Positions 56,000-62,721 of a DNA stretch of 64,000 bases are shown piece by piece. Within the stretch, counting starts at the first letter, position 1. Each line of letters begins with the position of its first letter. The notes beneath the pieces were generated by a model. The model made no database searches. It was not told the origin of the DNA and saw only the letters and a list, made by a program, of their open reading frames with translations. The stretch lies in contig NZ_JXKG01000015.1 of NCBI RefSeq assembly GCF_001885735.1, positions 1 through 64,000 on the forward strand, written 5' to 3'. The stretch is from Enterococcus canintestini. Its GTDB lineage: Bacteria > Bacillota > Bacilli > Lactobacillales > Enterococcaceae. The position numbers and the translations under genes are program-made.

Positions 56000-56060
56000 C
56001 AGTAAAACGTTGATATATCAATGTTTCCCCGCCCTTATTGAGCGGGGTTTTTCTTTTGAC
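56000..56060. other. Probable prophage attachment site region (host side)
   Basis: The last host gene (rplT) ends at 55998 and the integrase gene ends at 56035 on the other strand, so the crossover must lie near the rplT terminator. The core cannot be delimited because the right end of the prophage is outside the window. Confidence 0.5.
56026..56053 (+). terminator. Terminator of infC-rpmI-rplT
   Basis: CCCCGC pairs with GCGGGG around a nine-base loop, then TTTTTCTTTT. The prophage integrase stop codon (56035-56037) lies inside the loop, so the host terminator is shared with the phage end. Confidence 0.85.
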
Positions 56061-57243
56061 CCAGAGATTGACCCAGACGTTTTCCTTTGGTCATGTAGTC
56101 GGAAAACAATAAAGCTGTTTCTTCGTTGCTTTCTTTAGTCACATGAGTGTAAACATTCATCGTTGTTTTTATGTTGCTATGTCCCATTCGAACTTGGACT
56201 TGTTTCATACTAGCGCCTGCTTCAAAAAGAAGAGATGCGTGCGTATGTCTAAAACCATGTACGGTGATTCGGGGCATATCTTTATTGTGAATGTAAAAGC
56301 TATCTAACCAAGATAAAGGTGTTCTCGGGTACATATAGGAGTTATCACTAATTTTTGAAAAGATAAGTTGATTAATGGATGGAACAAAATCTAATTGTTC
56401 TAGATTTTTTGATTGAATAGAACGCCATTCTTTTAGAACGTCAAGTGTATGGTCATCAATTGAAATAATGCGATTACTAGCTTTCGTTTTTGGTGTTTGA
56501 ACAAGAAGTTTCCCATTTTTACCAACAGCTTGAGTTTTGGTAATGGTAATAGTTTTCCCTTTGAAATCTACATCTCGCCAAGTTAGCGCTAAAGCCTCGC
56601 CTTTTCTTAATCCAGTGAAAGCTAATAGAGAGAAGAAAGTATAACGGATAAATGGAAAGTTGTTTTTCATTCTATCTAAAAATTCAATTAACCGTTGACG
56701 ATCATAAAAATTTTCTAGCTCGTTGGGATTAAAATCATCATTTGTAGTAGGTAGAATGATTTTTTTCATAGGGTTTTCTTTTAGTATCCCTATAGAACAT
56801 CCATAATCAAAAACCATACCTGCATAGTTAATATACCGCTTATATCTTTTGGGCGAAGTTTCAGCCCAATGGTTGGCTTGCTTTTGACAATCGATAACAG
56901 ATATTTTATCTATACGATAAGATCCAATAGCAGGTAAGATATGCTTATCGAAAACAAAGCGAGTTCCCCAGTAAGTACTTTCTTTTACTTTGCTTTTGTA
57001 AACTAATTTAAACCAATTCTCAAATAAATTTTGATAGGTTTGTATTTTAGGGGATTTTTTTAGTCCTTCTTCCTCAAATTGAATTTCTAGTCTGGCCAGA
57101 GCTAATTTTGCTTCTTTCATAGTTGAAAAGCCACGTCTTGTTGTCTCTCTTTGTTTACCAGTTAAAGGATCAATACCTAAATATTTTCGGAACATGAAAG
57201 CAGGCGTTCCATCTTTTTTGATATATTTCTTTATTGTTGTCAT
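56035..57243 (-). CDS. int: Prophage tyrosine integrase
   Basis: A 402-residue phage integrase. An N-terminal Arm-binding domain (IKKYIKKDGTPAFMFRKYLGIDPLTGKQRETTRRGF) is followed by a SAM-like core-binding domain (about 65-165) and a catalytic domain with Arg in TGLRKGEALAL, Lys near VQTPKTKAS, the HGFRHTHAS box, His in RMGHSNIKTTMNVYTH and the nucleophile Tyr in that last motif. Similar to Tn916/phi LC3-type integrases. ATG after GGGAGG. It ends inside the rplT terminator, marking the left prophage end. Confidence 0.92.
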   Translation of the reverse strand: MTTIKKYIKKDGTPAFMFRKYLGIDPLTGKQRETTRRGFSTMKEAKLALARLEIQFEEEGLKKSPKIQTYQNLFENWFKLVYKSKVKESTYWGTRFVFDKHILPAIGSYRIDKISVIDCQKQANHWAETSPKRYKRYINYAGMVFDYGCSIGILKENPMKKIILPTTNDDFNPNELENFYDRQRLIEFLDRMKNNFPFIRYTFFSLLAFTGLRKGEALALTWRDVDFKGKTITITKTQAVGKNGKLLVQTPKTKASNRIISIDDHTLDVLKEWRSIQSKNLEQLDFVPSINQLIFSKISDNSYMYPRTPLSWLDSFYIHNKDMPRITVHGFRHTHASLLFEAGASMKQVQVRMGHSNIKTTMNVYTHVTKESNEETALLFSDYMTKGKRLGQSLGQKKNPAQ

Positions 57244-57260
57244 GTAAATTCCTCCCAGTA

Positions 57261-57278
57261 CCTAACGTGGGGCGAAGG
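57261..57278. repeat. Prophage 18-bp repeat, copy 1
   Basis: CCTAACGTGGGGCGAAGG, just upstream of the integrase start. It differs at one base from the copy at 61782. Confidence 0.6.
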
Positions 57279-57317
57279 GCATAAGGAGTTTTACGTTAAT
57301 TGGTATCTAATATGAAA

Positions 57318-57340
57318 AGAAAAGCCCGAAGGCTCTTCTT
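57318..57340 (-). terminator. Terminator of the prophage lipoprotein gene
   Basis: Leftward AGAGCC-TTCG-GGCTTTTCTTTT: a short stem with a stable TTCG loop and T-rich tail, between the lipoprotein gene and int. Confidence 0.6.
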
Positions 57341-57341
57341 T

Positions 57342-57956
57342 TTATTTAATAATAAAACCATTATTTTGACCAGAAATTTGAGAAGGTCTGTATATAAAAG
57401 TTACAGGTTGTTCTTTGTTTTGTAATGTGTATCCTATGATAGCTTTTACGGTAACACCACTATTCACATTAGAATCTCCCATTTTTACGGCTTCTTGATC
57501 GTCTAAGTTGCCATACTCAGTATTTGCTCCCATCAAAGTAGTAGTTGTTTTTCCGTCAGTTTGCTGGGCGTCAAAATCAGTAATGAAACTCATATAAGGT
57601 GACTGTGGCTGTTGTTTTTTGTTTGTAAACTCCATCTCTAAAATAATTATTGGGTTACCAGTCATAGCACCATCTAACTTTTTAGAACTTAAAATGTTAT
57701 ATGTTGCACCTTCTAAATCTATAGAATATGGGTAATTTATTAAAACTCCGTTTTCATCTAAGTTAGGATTTTGAGTCTCTTGTTTCTCAGAGGAATCTAC
57801 AACTTTTGTTGAAGATATTGTCGATTCCATTTTTGTTGAAGATGCCGTAGATTCTATTTCTGTTGAATTGCCTTCTTCAGTATTATTTTTATTTGTATCG
57901 CCACAACCTGCTAAAGCGAATGTCGCAACTAATAAACTTAAAACTAATTTTTTCAT
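57342..57956 (-). CDS. Prophage-encoded lipoprotein, DUF5067-like
   Basis: A 204-residue exported protein. The signal peptide ends in a lipobox (FALAGC, Cys about 18). It is followed by a Ser/Thr/Glu-rich spacer with repeated ESTxSSTK units (about 33-55). The globular C-terminal domain (about 75-204) resembles the DUF5067/DUF4352 immunoglobulin-like lipoprotein domains often seen near phage integrases. Function unknown; surface exclusion is sometimes proposed for such morons. GGAGG start site. Its ATG overlaps the stop of the preceding frameshifted gene. Confidence 0.75.
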   Translation of the reverse strand: MKKLVLSLLVATFALAGCGDTNKNNTEEGNSTEIESTASSTKMESTISSTKVVDSSEKQETQNPNLDENGVLINYPYSIDLEGATYNILSSKKLDGAMTGNPIIILEMEFTNKKQQPQSPYMSFITDFDAQQTDGKTTTTLMGANTEYGNLDDQEAVKMGDSNVNSGVTVKAIIGYTLQNKEQPVTFIYRPSQISGQNNGFIIK

Positions 57957-58109
57957 TTTAACCTCCAGTTCTCTTTAAATTGACCGCAAGCAATAACCGA
58001 TAATACTACTTTACAAATAGTGTAAGCCTCTAATTCTTCAGATGTGGAGAGTTGATCGAAGGCTAGACCTAATAAAGTTTTCCATCGGATCCCATAACTT
58101 TTTTGCCAT
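57953..58109 (-). pseudogene. Small prophage gene with an A6 frameshift
   Basis: ATG at 58109 has a good AAAGGAG site, but its frame stops after 23 codons. Dropping one A from the A6 run just after the start (58100-58105) joins it to a 50-residue frame with sequence SYGIRWKTLLGLAFDQLS...VLSVIACGQF. That frame's TGA overlaps the lipoprotein ATG (ATGA). The coupled stop/start and sensible codons argue for a real gene. The cause may be mutation, a sequencing error or slippage on A6. Family unknown. Confidence 0.5.
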
Positions 58110-58200
58110 TAAAATTCAGCTCCTTTCTTCTTTTTTTGATAAAGTTCAAAATAGACTCACTAATTGGTCCCTTATTCCGCACAATCTGAATCTTACTGTT

Positions 58201-59502
58201 TTAGAAATACTTTTTATAAAAAACAATGCTACCAACTAATAAGATTATGCTCATGCCTAAGAAAGTGAGTCCAGTATGACTGGAATCATTTGTTTTCGGA
58301 AGAGCTTTTTGTTTTAAATTTGTTGTCTCAGCTTTAGTAGACGATTTGGTAGGTACAGGAACAGGTGTATTGTTATCCAGATTATCCAGAATGTCAGATA
58401 AATCTCCTATCGTTACAAAACAAGATACACTGTTAACTCCGTCACTAAAAGTTACTTTGTATAATCCTGGAAGAGATGTGTTAATCGTTTCAATGGTTTT
58501 GTCGCTATTTTCTTTGGAAAGAGTGAGCCCTAGTTCTTTTGCATGTTTTTCACTCATCACCCTCACATTTTCAAATTTAGCTTTCCCTAACAGTGCGTTC
58601 AAATCATAATGATATACTTTTGCATCTTTAGTAGCATAAACATAGTCTGTAGTTTTGATTTCAATGATTAAATTCTGTTTATCCCCATCATAAGAAATTA
58701 AATCTAATAATTGACTTTTTGATAAGACCCCACCTAATTTTATAGGGAAGAATCTATTTTTAGCTGAAAGTTTGTGGGGAGTTTCTTTCTTTGTTGTAGA
58801 TTCAATTGTCCCATCTGTTTTCGTAGTAGTATCCTGTGTAGATGTTTTTGTTGCGCCCTCGTCCTTAGAGGTACTTGTTGAATCAATATCAGAATTTATT
58901 GTAGAATCTGTTGTTGAGCTGGTCTTTCCGGAATCCATTGTAGTCGTAGAATCTGTTGTTGAACTAAATTTTGTGGAACCTGTTGTTGCTGTTTGGGTAT
59001 CGCTACTCGATGTAGAAGTATCCATAACGTGAACCAATGGCTCTAAGAACTTAGGAACTGAGTCATCAATATAAAAACCAAGATACGCTTTCTCCACGTT
59101 AATGTCTCGTTTTGGCACACGTACAGTAACATTGAATGGGGCACCAATAATTGTAATATATTCAACTTGACTTTCTGGAAGATTTTTAAATTCGTCTGGA
59201 TTTTTTTTAGCTTTATCTATATCCTCTTTTTGTAATTGAACATTTACGTCATAAACTTCTTCTTTATATTTTTGTTGAGCATCTTGGCGTCTTTTTGAAT
59301 TTCCAAATAAAGGCTCCCAACTATTATTTTTGTATGTGTAAGTATCTTCCCCATCACCGACATCCCGAATCCACCAATCCCCCTCAACCGCATTTTGAGG
59401 TTCTTCTAGTTGCTTAAAATATTCCATCGCATCTGCTTTTATTCCGCCTGCAAACCCAAATAAACCGAAAACAACAAAGATGACTAAAAGTTTCTTTTTC
59501 AT
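58201..59502 (-). CDS. Prophage LPXTG cell-wall-anchored surface protein
   Basis: A 433-residue exported protein. Signal peptide (MKKKLLVIFVVFGLFGFAGGIKADA), an N-terminal domain (about 25-160), a Ser/Thr-rich stalk (about 163-245), a second folded domain (about 250-375), a Pro/Thr linker, and a C-terminal sorting signal LPKTND with hydrophobic helix and KKYF tail. A host sortase should attach it to peptidoglycan. The stalk DNA has imperfect 20-bp repeats (for example near 58902 and 58947). Located in the lysogeny-expressed arm. Binding partner unknown. GGGAGG start site. Confidence 0.82.
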   Translation of the reverse strand: MKKKLLVIFVVFGLFGFAGGIKADAMEYFKQLEEPQNAVEGDWWIRDVGDGEDTYTYKNNSWEPLFGNSKRRQDAQQKYKEEVYDVNVQLQKEDIDKAKKNPDEFKNLPESQVEYITIIGAPFNVTVRVPKRDINVEKAYLGFYIDDSVPKFLEPLVHVMDTSTSSSDTQTATTGSTKFSSTTDSTTTMDSGKTSSTTDSTINSDIDSTSTSKDEGATKTSTQDTTTKTDGTIESTTKKETPHKLSAKNRFFPIKLGGVLSKSQLLDLISYDGDKQNLIIEIKTTDYVYATKDAKVYHYDLNALLGKAKFENVRVMSEKHAKELGLTLSKENSDKTIETINTSLPGLYKVTFSDGVNSVSCFVTIGDLSDILDNLDNNTPVPVPTKSSTKAETTNLKQKALPKTNDSSHTGLTFLGMSIILLVGSIVFYKKYF

Positions 59503-59601
59503 TAAAAGACCTCCCTTTATTTGTTAACTTTTAGATTGGAAAATAAAAAACACCTAGCAAATAAAGCAACAGAGTGAATTTCTTTAAAAGCAGAAGTTTG
59601 T

Positions 59602-59790
59602 TCAATCCTCATTGACACTGTCCCACCATTCATCAACAGAATGAAATGATTCAGTATTTCCGCTTTCAACATCTAAACGAGCTTCAATATTTTCTAAGTC
59701 TTTTAGTTTATAGATATACTCAATGATTAAATCTAATTGTTCGCTGTCTAGATTATCTAATAACTGTGTAATTTTTTCTGTTTCGCTCAC
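59602..59790 (-). CDS. Small prophage protein, 62 aa, unknown
   Basis: A 62-residue acidic, helical protein (MSETEKITQLLDNLDSEQLDLIIEYIYKLKDL...DEWWDSVNED). It resembles, in size and charge, short helical partners of repressors or antitoxin-like proteins, but no family is recognised. GTG start with AAGGTGG upstream. It begins 27 bases after the repressor stop and is probably cotranscribed with it. Confidence 0.6.
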   Translation of the reverse strand: MSETEKITQLLDNLDSEQLDLIIEYIYKLKDLENIEARLDVESGNTESFHSVDEWWDSVNED

Positions 59791-59817
59791 CTTACATAAC
59801 CACCTTTCTTACTATAG

Positions 59818-60534
59818 CTATAGTACTTTCCCAATAATGCGAACATCTGATAATGGATAAGTCATATCTTCATAGTCTTCATTAATTGAATGTAGGGTAA
59901 ACTCTTTATCATCCCAGTATACTTTTTTGCATGTGACACCTTCATCAACAATAGACACTAAGGCAATTTCTCCCTGATTGATAACTGGTGTCCATTGGAT
60001 AAAAACTTGCTCTCCTTCGTGGAGAAGGGGTTCCATGGAATCACCAGCAATAGTGACAATTTCATCTGCACTTTTTGGAACTTCTCTTTGATCGACAATC
60101 ATAACAGAAGCTTCGCTATCTTGAAGATCACCATTTAATGGTGTACCGGCTGCAGACAAACGACCAGAAATAATTTTTTTATTTCTATATTCTTCAAACT
60201 CTAAAACATTGTTATCGGTAGTTGAATTTTGTTTTTGTTTCTCTTGTTCCTCCAACTGATGTTCGGCAAAACGATAAACTTTTTTTTGACGAGGTGGTTC
60301 TAGTTTGTTGTAGATAGTGGAGATTGATTGATTATCATCTAAATTCATCAAGTCTTCCGCTTTCATATTTAAACCGTCGGCAATTTTTATCACATTTTCT
60401 ACTTTAGCGTTCATCACACCTCGTTGTAGAATTGATCGAACAGTTGTGTATGGCAAATCTATTTTTTCGGCGAATGTTTTTACGTTTCCGAATTTAATTT
60501 CTATTACTTCTTTCAAGTTATCCTCTACGTTCAT
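59818..60534 (-). CDS. CI-like phage repressor with S24 (LexA-type) peptidase domain
   Basis: A 238-residue repressor that should maintain lysogeny. The N-terminal HTH is VKTFAEKIDLPYTTVRSILQRG (about 18-39). A charged linker follows, then the cleavage site SAAGTP and an S24 peptidase domain with catalytic Ser in AGDSMEP and Lys in the VTCKKV region. RecA-stimulated self-cleavage at Ala-Gly would trigger induction. ATG at 60534 is six bases after AAGGAGGT. Divergent from the Cro-like gene across the operator region. Confidence 0.9.
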   Translation of the reverse strand: MNVEDNLKEVIEIKFGNVKTFAEKIDLPYTTVRSILQRGVMNAKVENVIKIADGLNMKAEDLMNLDDNQSISTIYNKLEPPRQKKVYRFAEHQLEEQEKQKQNSTTDNNVLEFEEYRNKKIISGRLSAAGTPLNGDLQDSEASVMIVDQREVPKSADEIVTIAGDSMEPLLHEGEQVFIQWTPVINQGEIALVSIVDEGVTCKKVYWDDKEFTLHSINEDYEDMTYPLSDVRIIGKVL

Positions 60535-60558
60535 CTGGTTACCTCCTTCCATGAATCT

Positions 60559-60587
60559 ATTGTATCATACGATTTTTCGTATATCAA
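60559..60587 (-). promoter_or_regulatory. Repressor promoter
   Basis: Leftward TTGATA (60587-60582), 17-base spacer, TACAAT (60564-60559). Operator 1 fills the spacer, implying autorepression. Confidence 0.7.
60567..60582. promoter_or_regulatory. Operator 1
   Basis: ATACGATTTTTCGTAT, a perfect 16-bp palindrome arms ATACGA/TCGTAT, inside the repressor promoter. Confidence 0.8.
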
Positions 60588-60605
60588 CAAAAATAATTAC
60601 AGCAA

Positions 60606-60621
60606 ATACGATTTTTCGTAT
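60606..60621. promoter_or_regulatory. Operator 2
   Basis: ATACGATTTTTCGTAT, identical to operator 1. It ends on the first base of the rightward -35 box. Confidence 0.8.
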
Positions 60622-60649
60622 TGACCATATACGAATTTTCGCATATACT
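60621..60649 (+). promoter_or_regulatory. Early lytic (cro) promoter
   Basis: TTGACC (60621-60626), 17-base spacer, TATACT (60644-60649). Operator 3 lies within it. Confidence 0.75.
60629..60644. promoter_or_regulatory. Operator 3
   Basis: ATACGAATTTTCGCAT, one arm altered (TCGCAT), centred between the -35 and -10 of the cro promoter. Confidence 0.8.
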
Positions 60650-60691
60650 TAAATCAAGGCAAGAGATACAGCCTTAAAAAAATATCTTATA

Positions 60692-60707
60692 ATACGAAAA
60701 TTCGCAT
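60692..60707. promoter_or_regulatory. Operator 4
   Basis: ATACGAAAATTCGCAT, with the same TCGCAT arm as operator 3. It lies in the transcribed cro leader, 19 bases before the cro start. Confidence 0.7.
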
Positions 60708-60726
60708 CGGGAGAAGGTGAGAATAA

Positions 60727-60957
60727 ATGTTGAACAACTTGGAAGAAGTGAGAAAAGAAAAAAATATCTCGTTAGTAGATATGGCTGATTTGCTAGGAGT
60801 TAAATATCAAACGATTCGTGAAAAAATTAGTGGGGATTCAGATTTTAAATTTGGAGAGGCACTAGCTATTCAAGAAAAATTTTTCCCAGAATATGAAATC
60901 AAATTCTTGTTTACTCGAAAAAAAGAGGAGACACACCATGAACACACAGAGATTTGA
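60727..60957 (+). CDS. Cro-like DNA-binding protein
   Basis: A 76-residue HTH protein (LEEVRKEKNISLVDMADLLGVKYQTIREKISGD), the first rightward gene after the operators. In lambda-like switches Cro competes with the repressor for the same operators and favours lysis. GAAGGTGAG start site. Confidence 0.8.
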   Translation: MLNNLEEVRKEKNISLVDMADLLGVKYQTIREKISGDSDFKFGEALAIQEKFFPEYEIKFLFTRKKEETHHEHTEI

Positions 60958-61000
60958 AAATAATCTGTTTCAATTAGAAGTCAAAACAGAAGTCAGCTAG
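60938..61000 (+). CDS. Very small early prophage ORF, 20 aa
   Basis: MNTQRFENNLFQLEVKTEVS followed by TAG. It has GAGGAG seven bases before its ATG and overlaps the end of the cro-like gene. Good initiation site, but it is very short. It may be the start of a decayed antirepressor gene or a real microprotein. Confidence 0.35.
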   Translation: MNTQRFENNLFQLEVKTEVS

Positions 61001-61012
61001 GAGGTGCAGATT

Positions 61013-61192
61013 GTGGAGGAAAACGAATTACCCACAGATAAAAGAAAAAAATGTCCTCGTGATGAATCGAACGAGAACATTCAATTAAGGGATATGAAAC
61101 TACGATTAAACGCTGAAACTGTTGTTTTCCCTCATGAAATTTTTATGAAGGAGAAGGATCAACAAAATCAGGGTTTGGATGCTGATAACTAG
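61013..61192 (+). CDS. Small prophage protein, 59 aa, unknown
   Basis: A charged, Asn/Lys-rich 59-residue protein (MEENELPTDKRKKCPRDESNENIQ...). GTG at 61013 is eight bases after AGGAGG; an in-frame GTG at 61004 is inside that site. No family recognised. Its 3' end overlaps the end of the leftward gene at 61143 by 50 bases. Confidence 0.55.
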   Translation: MEENELPTDKRKKCPRDESNENIQLRDMKLRLNAETVVFPHEIFMKEKDQQNQGLDADN

Positions 61193-61403
61193 GTGAGAAA
61201 GAACCATCTGTATCTTGGAACCATTTAAAGTTTGAATCAATGTGGAAGTCTTTTCCTATCGCTTCTATGATAATAATCAATCCATTATCGTATTCGTATC
61301 TTCTCTTATCATATCCTTGTCTTCTTTCTAGAATAACGATGTCGGGTAACCCTTTTGGTGTATTTAAATTGGTTCCATCAGGTGTTTTAAACATATAATC
61401 CAT
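61143..61403 (-). CDS. Small reverse-oriented prophage protein, 86 aa
   Basis: An 86-residue, beta-rich protein (MDYMFKTPDGTNLNTPKGLPDIVILERRQGYDKRRYEYDNGLIIIIEAIGKDFH in pieces), with Asp/Pro/Ser at the C-terminus. It is transcribed against the early operon. Good GAGGTG site, and possible promoter TTGTTT-17-TAAGAT just upstream. It may be expressed in the lysogen. Unknown family. Confidence 0.55.
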   Translation of the reverse strand: MDYMFKTPDGTNLNTPKGLPDIVILERRQGYDKRRYEYDNGLIIIIEAIGKDFHIDSNFKWFQDTDGSFSPSYQHPNPDFVDPSPS

Positions 61404-61477
61404 AAATTTTCACCTCACTTTCGAACTAATCTTATCAAGAGGTGAAATGCAAAACAACCAGTATAGGAGGTGTTGAA

Positions 61478-61777
61478 ATGTCAGTACTTCAAATAGATGA
61501 AATTGATTTGGGACCAGCATTACAAGCGATAGTAAAAGAAGCAGCTGCTGAAGAGGCAAAGAAAATAGCCATTGATTTCATCGAAGAATATAAGAAAAAA
61601 TTGGACGCTCCTAGAGCAATGAATTATACGCAAGCCGCTAAGTATCTGGATACGAGCTACAACACACTTACTAAAAAGTTGATTCGAAAAGGGTACATCA
61701 AAGTAGTACTTATCGATGGGTATGAAAGAATTACCCGAGAAGAAGCAGATCGTTTTTTAAGAGAAAATTCAAAATAA
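61478..61777 (+). CDS. Prophage HTH protein (excisionase/MerR-like)
   Basis: A 99-residue protein with a helical N-terminal half (ALQAIVKEAAAEEAKKIAIDFIEEYKKKL) and a C-terminal DNA-binding HTH of excisionase type (AMNYTQAAKYLDTSYNTLTKKLIRKGYIKVVLIDGYERITREEADRFL). Could be the excisionase that pairs with Int, or an early regulator. ATG at 61478, six bases after GGAGGT; a longer frame upstream has no site. Confidence 0.7.
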   Translation: MSVLQIDEIDLGPALQAIVKEAAAEEAKKIAIDFIEEYKKKLDAPRAMNYTQAAKYLDTSYNTLTKKLIRKGYIKVVLIDGYERITREEADRFLRENSK

Positions 61778-61781
61778 TGAA

Positions 61782-61799
61782 CCTAGCGTGGGGCGAAGG
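61782..61799. repeat. Prophage 18-bp repeat, copy 2
   Basis: CCTAGCGTGGGGCGAAGG. One base differs from copy 1 at 57261. It ends in the GAAGG that serves as ribosome site for the next gene. Confidence 0.6.
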
Positions 61800-61809
61800 T
61801 GATTTTACT

Positions 61810-62004
61810 ATGAGGTACACACTAAACCAAGAGTATTTGATTCACAAACTGGCTAAGGAAAAAGTGAACGAACTGCAATCACTGTTACACGATAAAAAAA
61901 GCCTGTTAAGCGATCGACAATGTGAGAGTCTTCGTAGAGAGCTTAGAGAATGTCAAGAATTGCTTTATCAAAATCGATTGCATCGGCAATTAGAAGTGAG
62001 GTGA
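61810..62004 (+). CDS. Small coiled-coil prophage protein, 64 aa
   Basis: A helical, charged protein (LIHKLAKEKVNELQSLLHDKKSLL...RRELRECQELLYQNRL), predicted coiled coil. ATG at 61810 is nine bases after GAAGGTG. An in-frame ATG at 61777 overlaps the preceding stop, but would translate the repeat element. Unknown function. Confidence 0.6.
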   Translation: MRYTLNQEYLIHKLAKEKVNELQSLLHDKKSLLSDRQCESLRRELRECQELLYQNRLHRQLEVR

Positions 62005-62009
62005 GAGGG

Positions 62010-62141
62010 ATGAAGCATTATATGACTAAATATAAAACAGATGATGGGAAACTAATTGTTGTTTCATGGCTTCAAATAAATTTATTTGGTCGGTCTTATT
62101 GTTTTTCAAAAAAAGAGCTAGTCATTCAAAAGAATAACTAG
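62010..62141 (+). CDS. Small prophage protein, 43 aa
   Basis: MKHYMTKYKTDDGKLIVVSWLQ... a 43-residue beta-rich protein. ATG at 62010 follows GAGGTGAGAGGG. It follows the coiled-coil gene by five bases. This short phage protein type is common in Enterococcus prophages; function unknown. Confidence 0.5.
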   Translation: MKHYMTKYKTDDGKLIVVSWLQINLFGRSYCFSKKELVIQKNN

Positions 62142-62142
62142 C
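62111..62142 (-). terminator. Terminator of the YjzC-like gene
   Basis: Leftward GCTAGT-ATTC pairs with GAAT-ACTAGC around TTTT, then TCTTTTTTT. No T run in the rightward direction. Confidence 0.7.
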
Positions 62143-62150
62143 AAAAAATA

Positions 62151-62315
62151 TCACTTCTTCACCCATTTGTTATTAGGTTTTGAAGTAGGTGGAAGCCGGT
62201 CCCCTTTATCAATCGTGGCATTATGCCCGCCAGGTACATTGCCGCCACGTGGACCAACTTCTTTGTATTTACCGGCAGGTTTGTTATCTTCGCCGGGTTT
62301 GTAAAGTTTACTCAT
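62151..62315 (-). CDS. YjzC-family small protein
   Basis: A 54-residue, Gly/Pro/Lys-rich protein with the YjzC pattern KYKEVGPRGGNVPGGHN...KGDRLPPTSKPNNKWVKK. Function unknown. ATG at 62315 after GAGGTG; TATAAT lies upstream, so it probably has its own leftward promoter. It runs against the early operon like the gene at 61143, and both share the upstream GAAAGTGAGGTGAA. Confidence 0.65.
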   Translation of the reverse strand: MSKLYKPGEDNKPAGKYKEVGPRGGNVPGGHNATIDKGDRLPPTSKPNNKWVKK

Positions 62316-62368
62316 TGAATTCACCTCACTTTCATAAGTAATTATAAACCCAGAAAGGAAAATGAAAA

Positions 62369-62518
62369 ATGTCAAAAGAAAAACTAGATTTTATCACAAC
62401 GGCATTCCCAAATGTTGAAAAGATAATCCCTTTTGCGACAGAGGAAAACTTAGAAAAACTGTTTGAACAAGCACAACAAAAAGTAGACTACGAGTTGACG
62501 GAGGCGCAATTTGAATGA
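62369..62518 (+). CDS. Small prophage protein, 49 aa
   Basis: MSKEKLDFITTAFPNVEKII...LTEAQFE, a helical acidic 49-residue protein. AAAGGA lies nine bases before ATG, and its TGA overlaps the next ATG (ATGA), so translation is coupled. Unknown function. Confidence 0.6.
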   Translation: MSKEKLDFITTAFPNVEKIIPFATEENLEKLFEQAQQKVDYELTEAQFE

Positions 62519-62721
62519 AAAAAATGTATTGGTTACGACGGATTGGCGTGCTTTTATTTATGTTTGGCATTGGCGTATTTGCTACAGGACATGCCCCAAC
62601 ATGGATTAAGATCGGCTTTCCAACTGCTGTCATACTTTGGTTGATGATCTATGACGAGACAATGTTTAATTTAGAAATAAAAAGGAGAGAACAGAATGGC
62701 AGTAGAAGAAAAATTTCATGA
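62515..62721 (+). CDS. Small two-helix membrane protein
   Basis: A 68-residue protein with two predicted helices (about 9-26 and 31-47, IGVLLFMFGIGVFATGHAP and IGFPTAVILWLMIYD) and a basic tail. Starts inside the stop of the preceding gene. Prophage early region; unknown function. Confidence 0.6.
   Translation: MKKMYWLRRIGVLLFMFGIGVFATGHAPTWIKIGFPTAVILWLMIYDETMFNLEIKRREQNGSRRKIS

Noticed and set aside
58042-58239. 65-codon rightward frame between the lipoprotein and LPXTG genes
   Set aside because: The opposite strand has a better candidate (well-initiated, coupled small gene); the rightward frame has no ribosome site.
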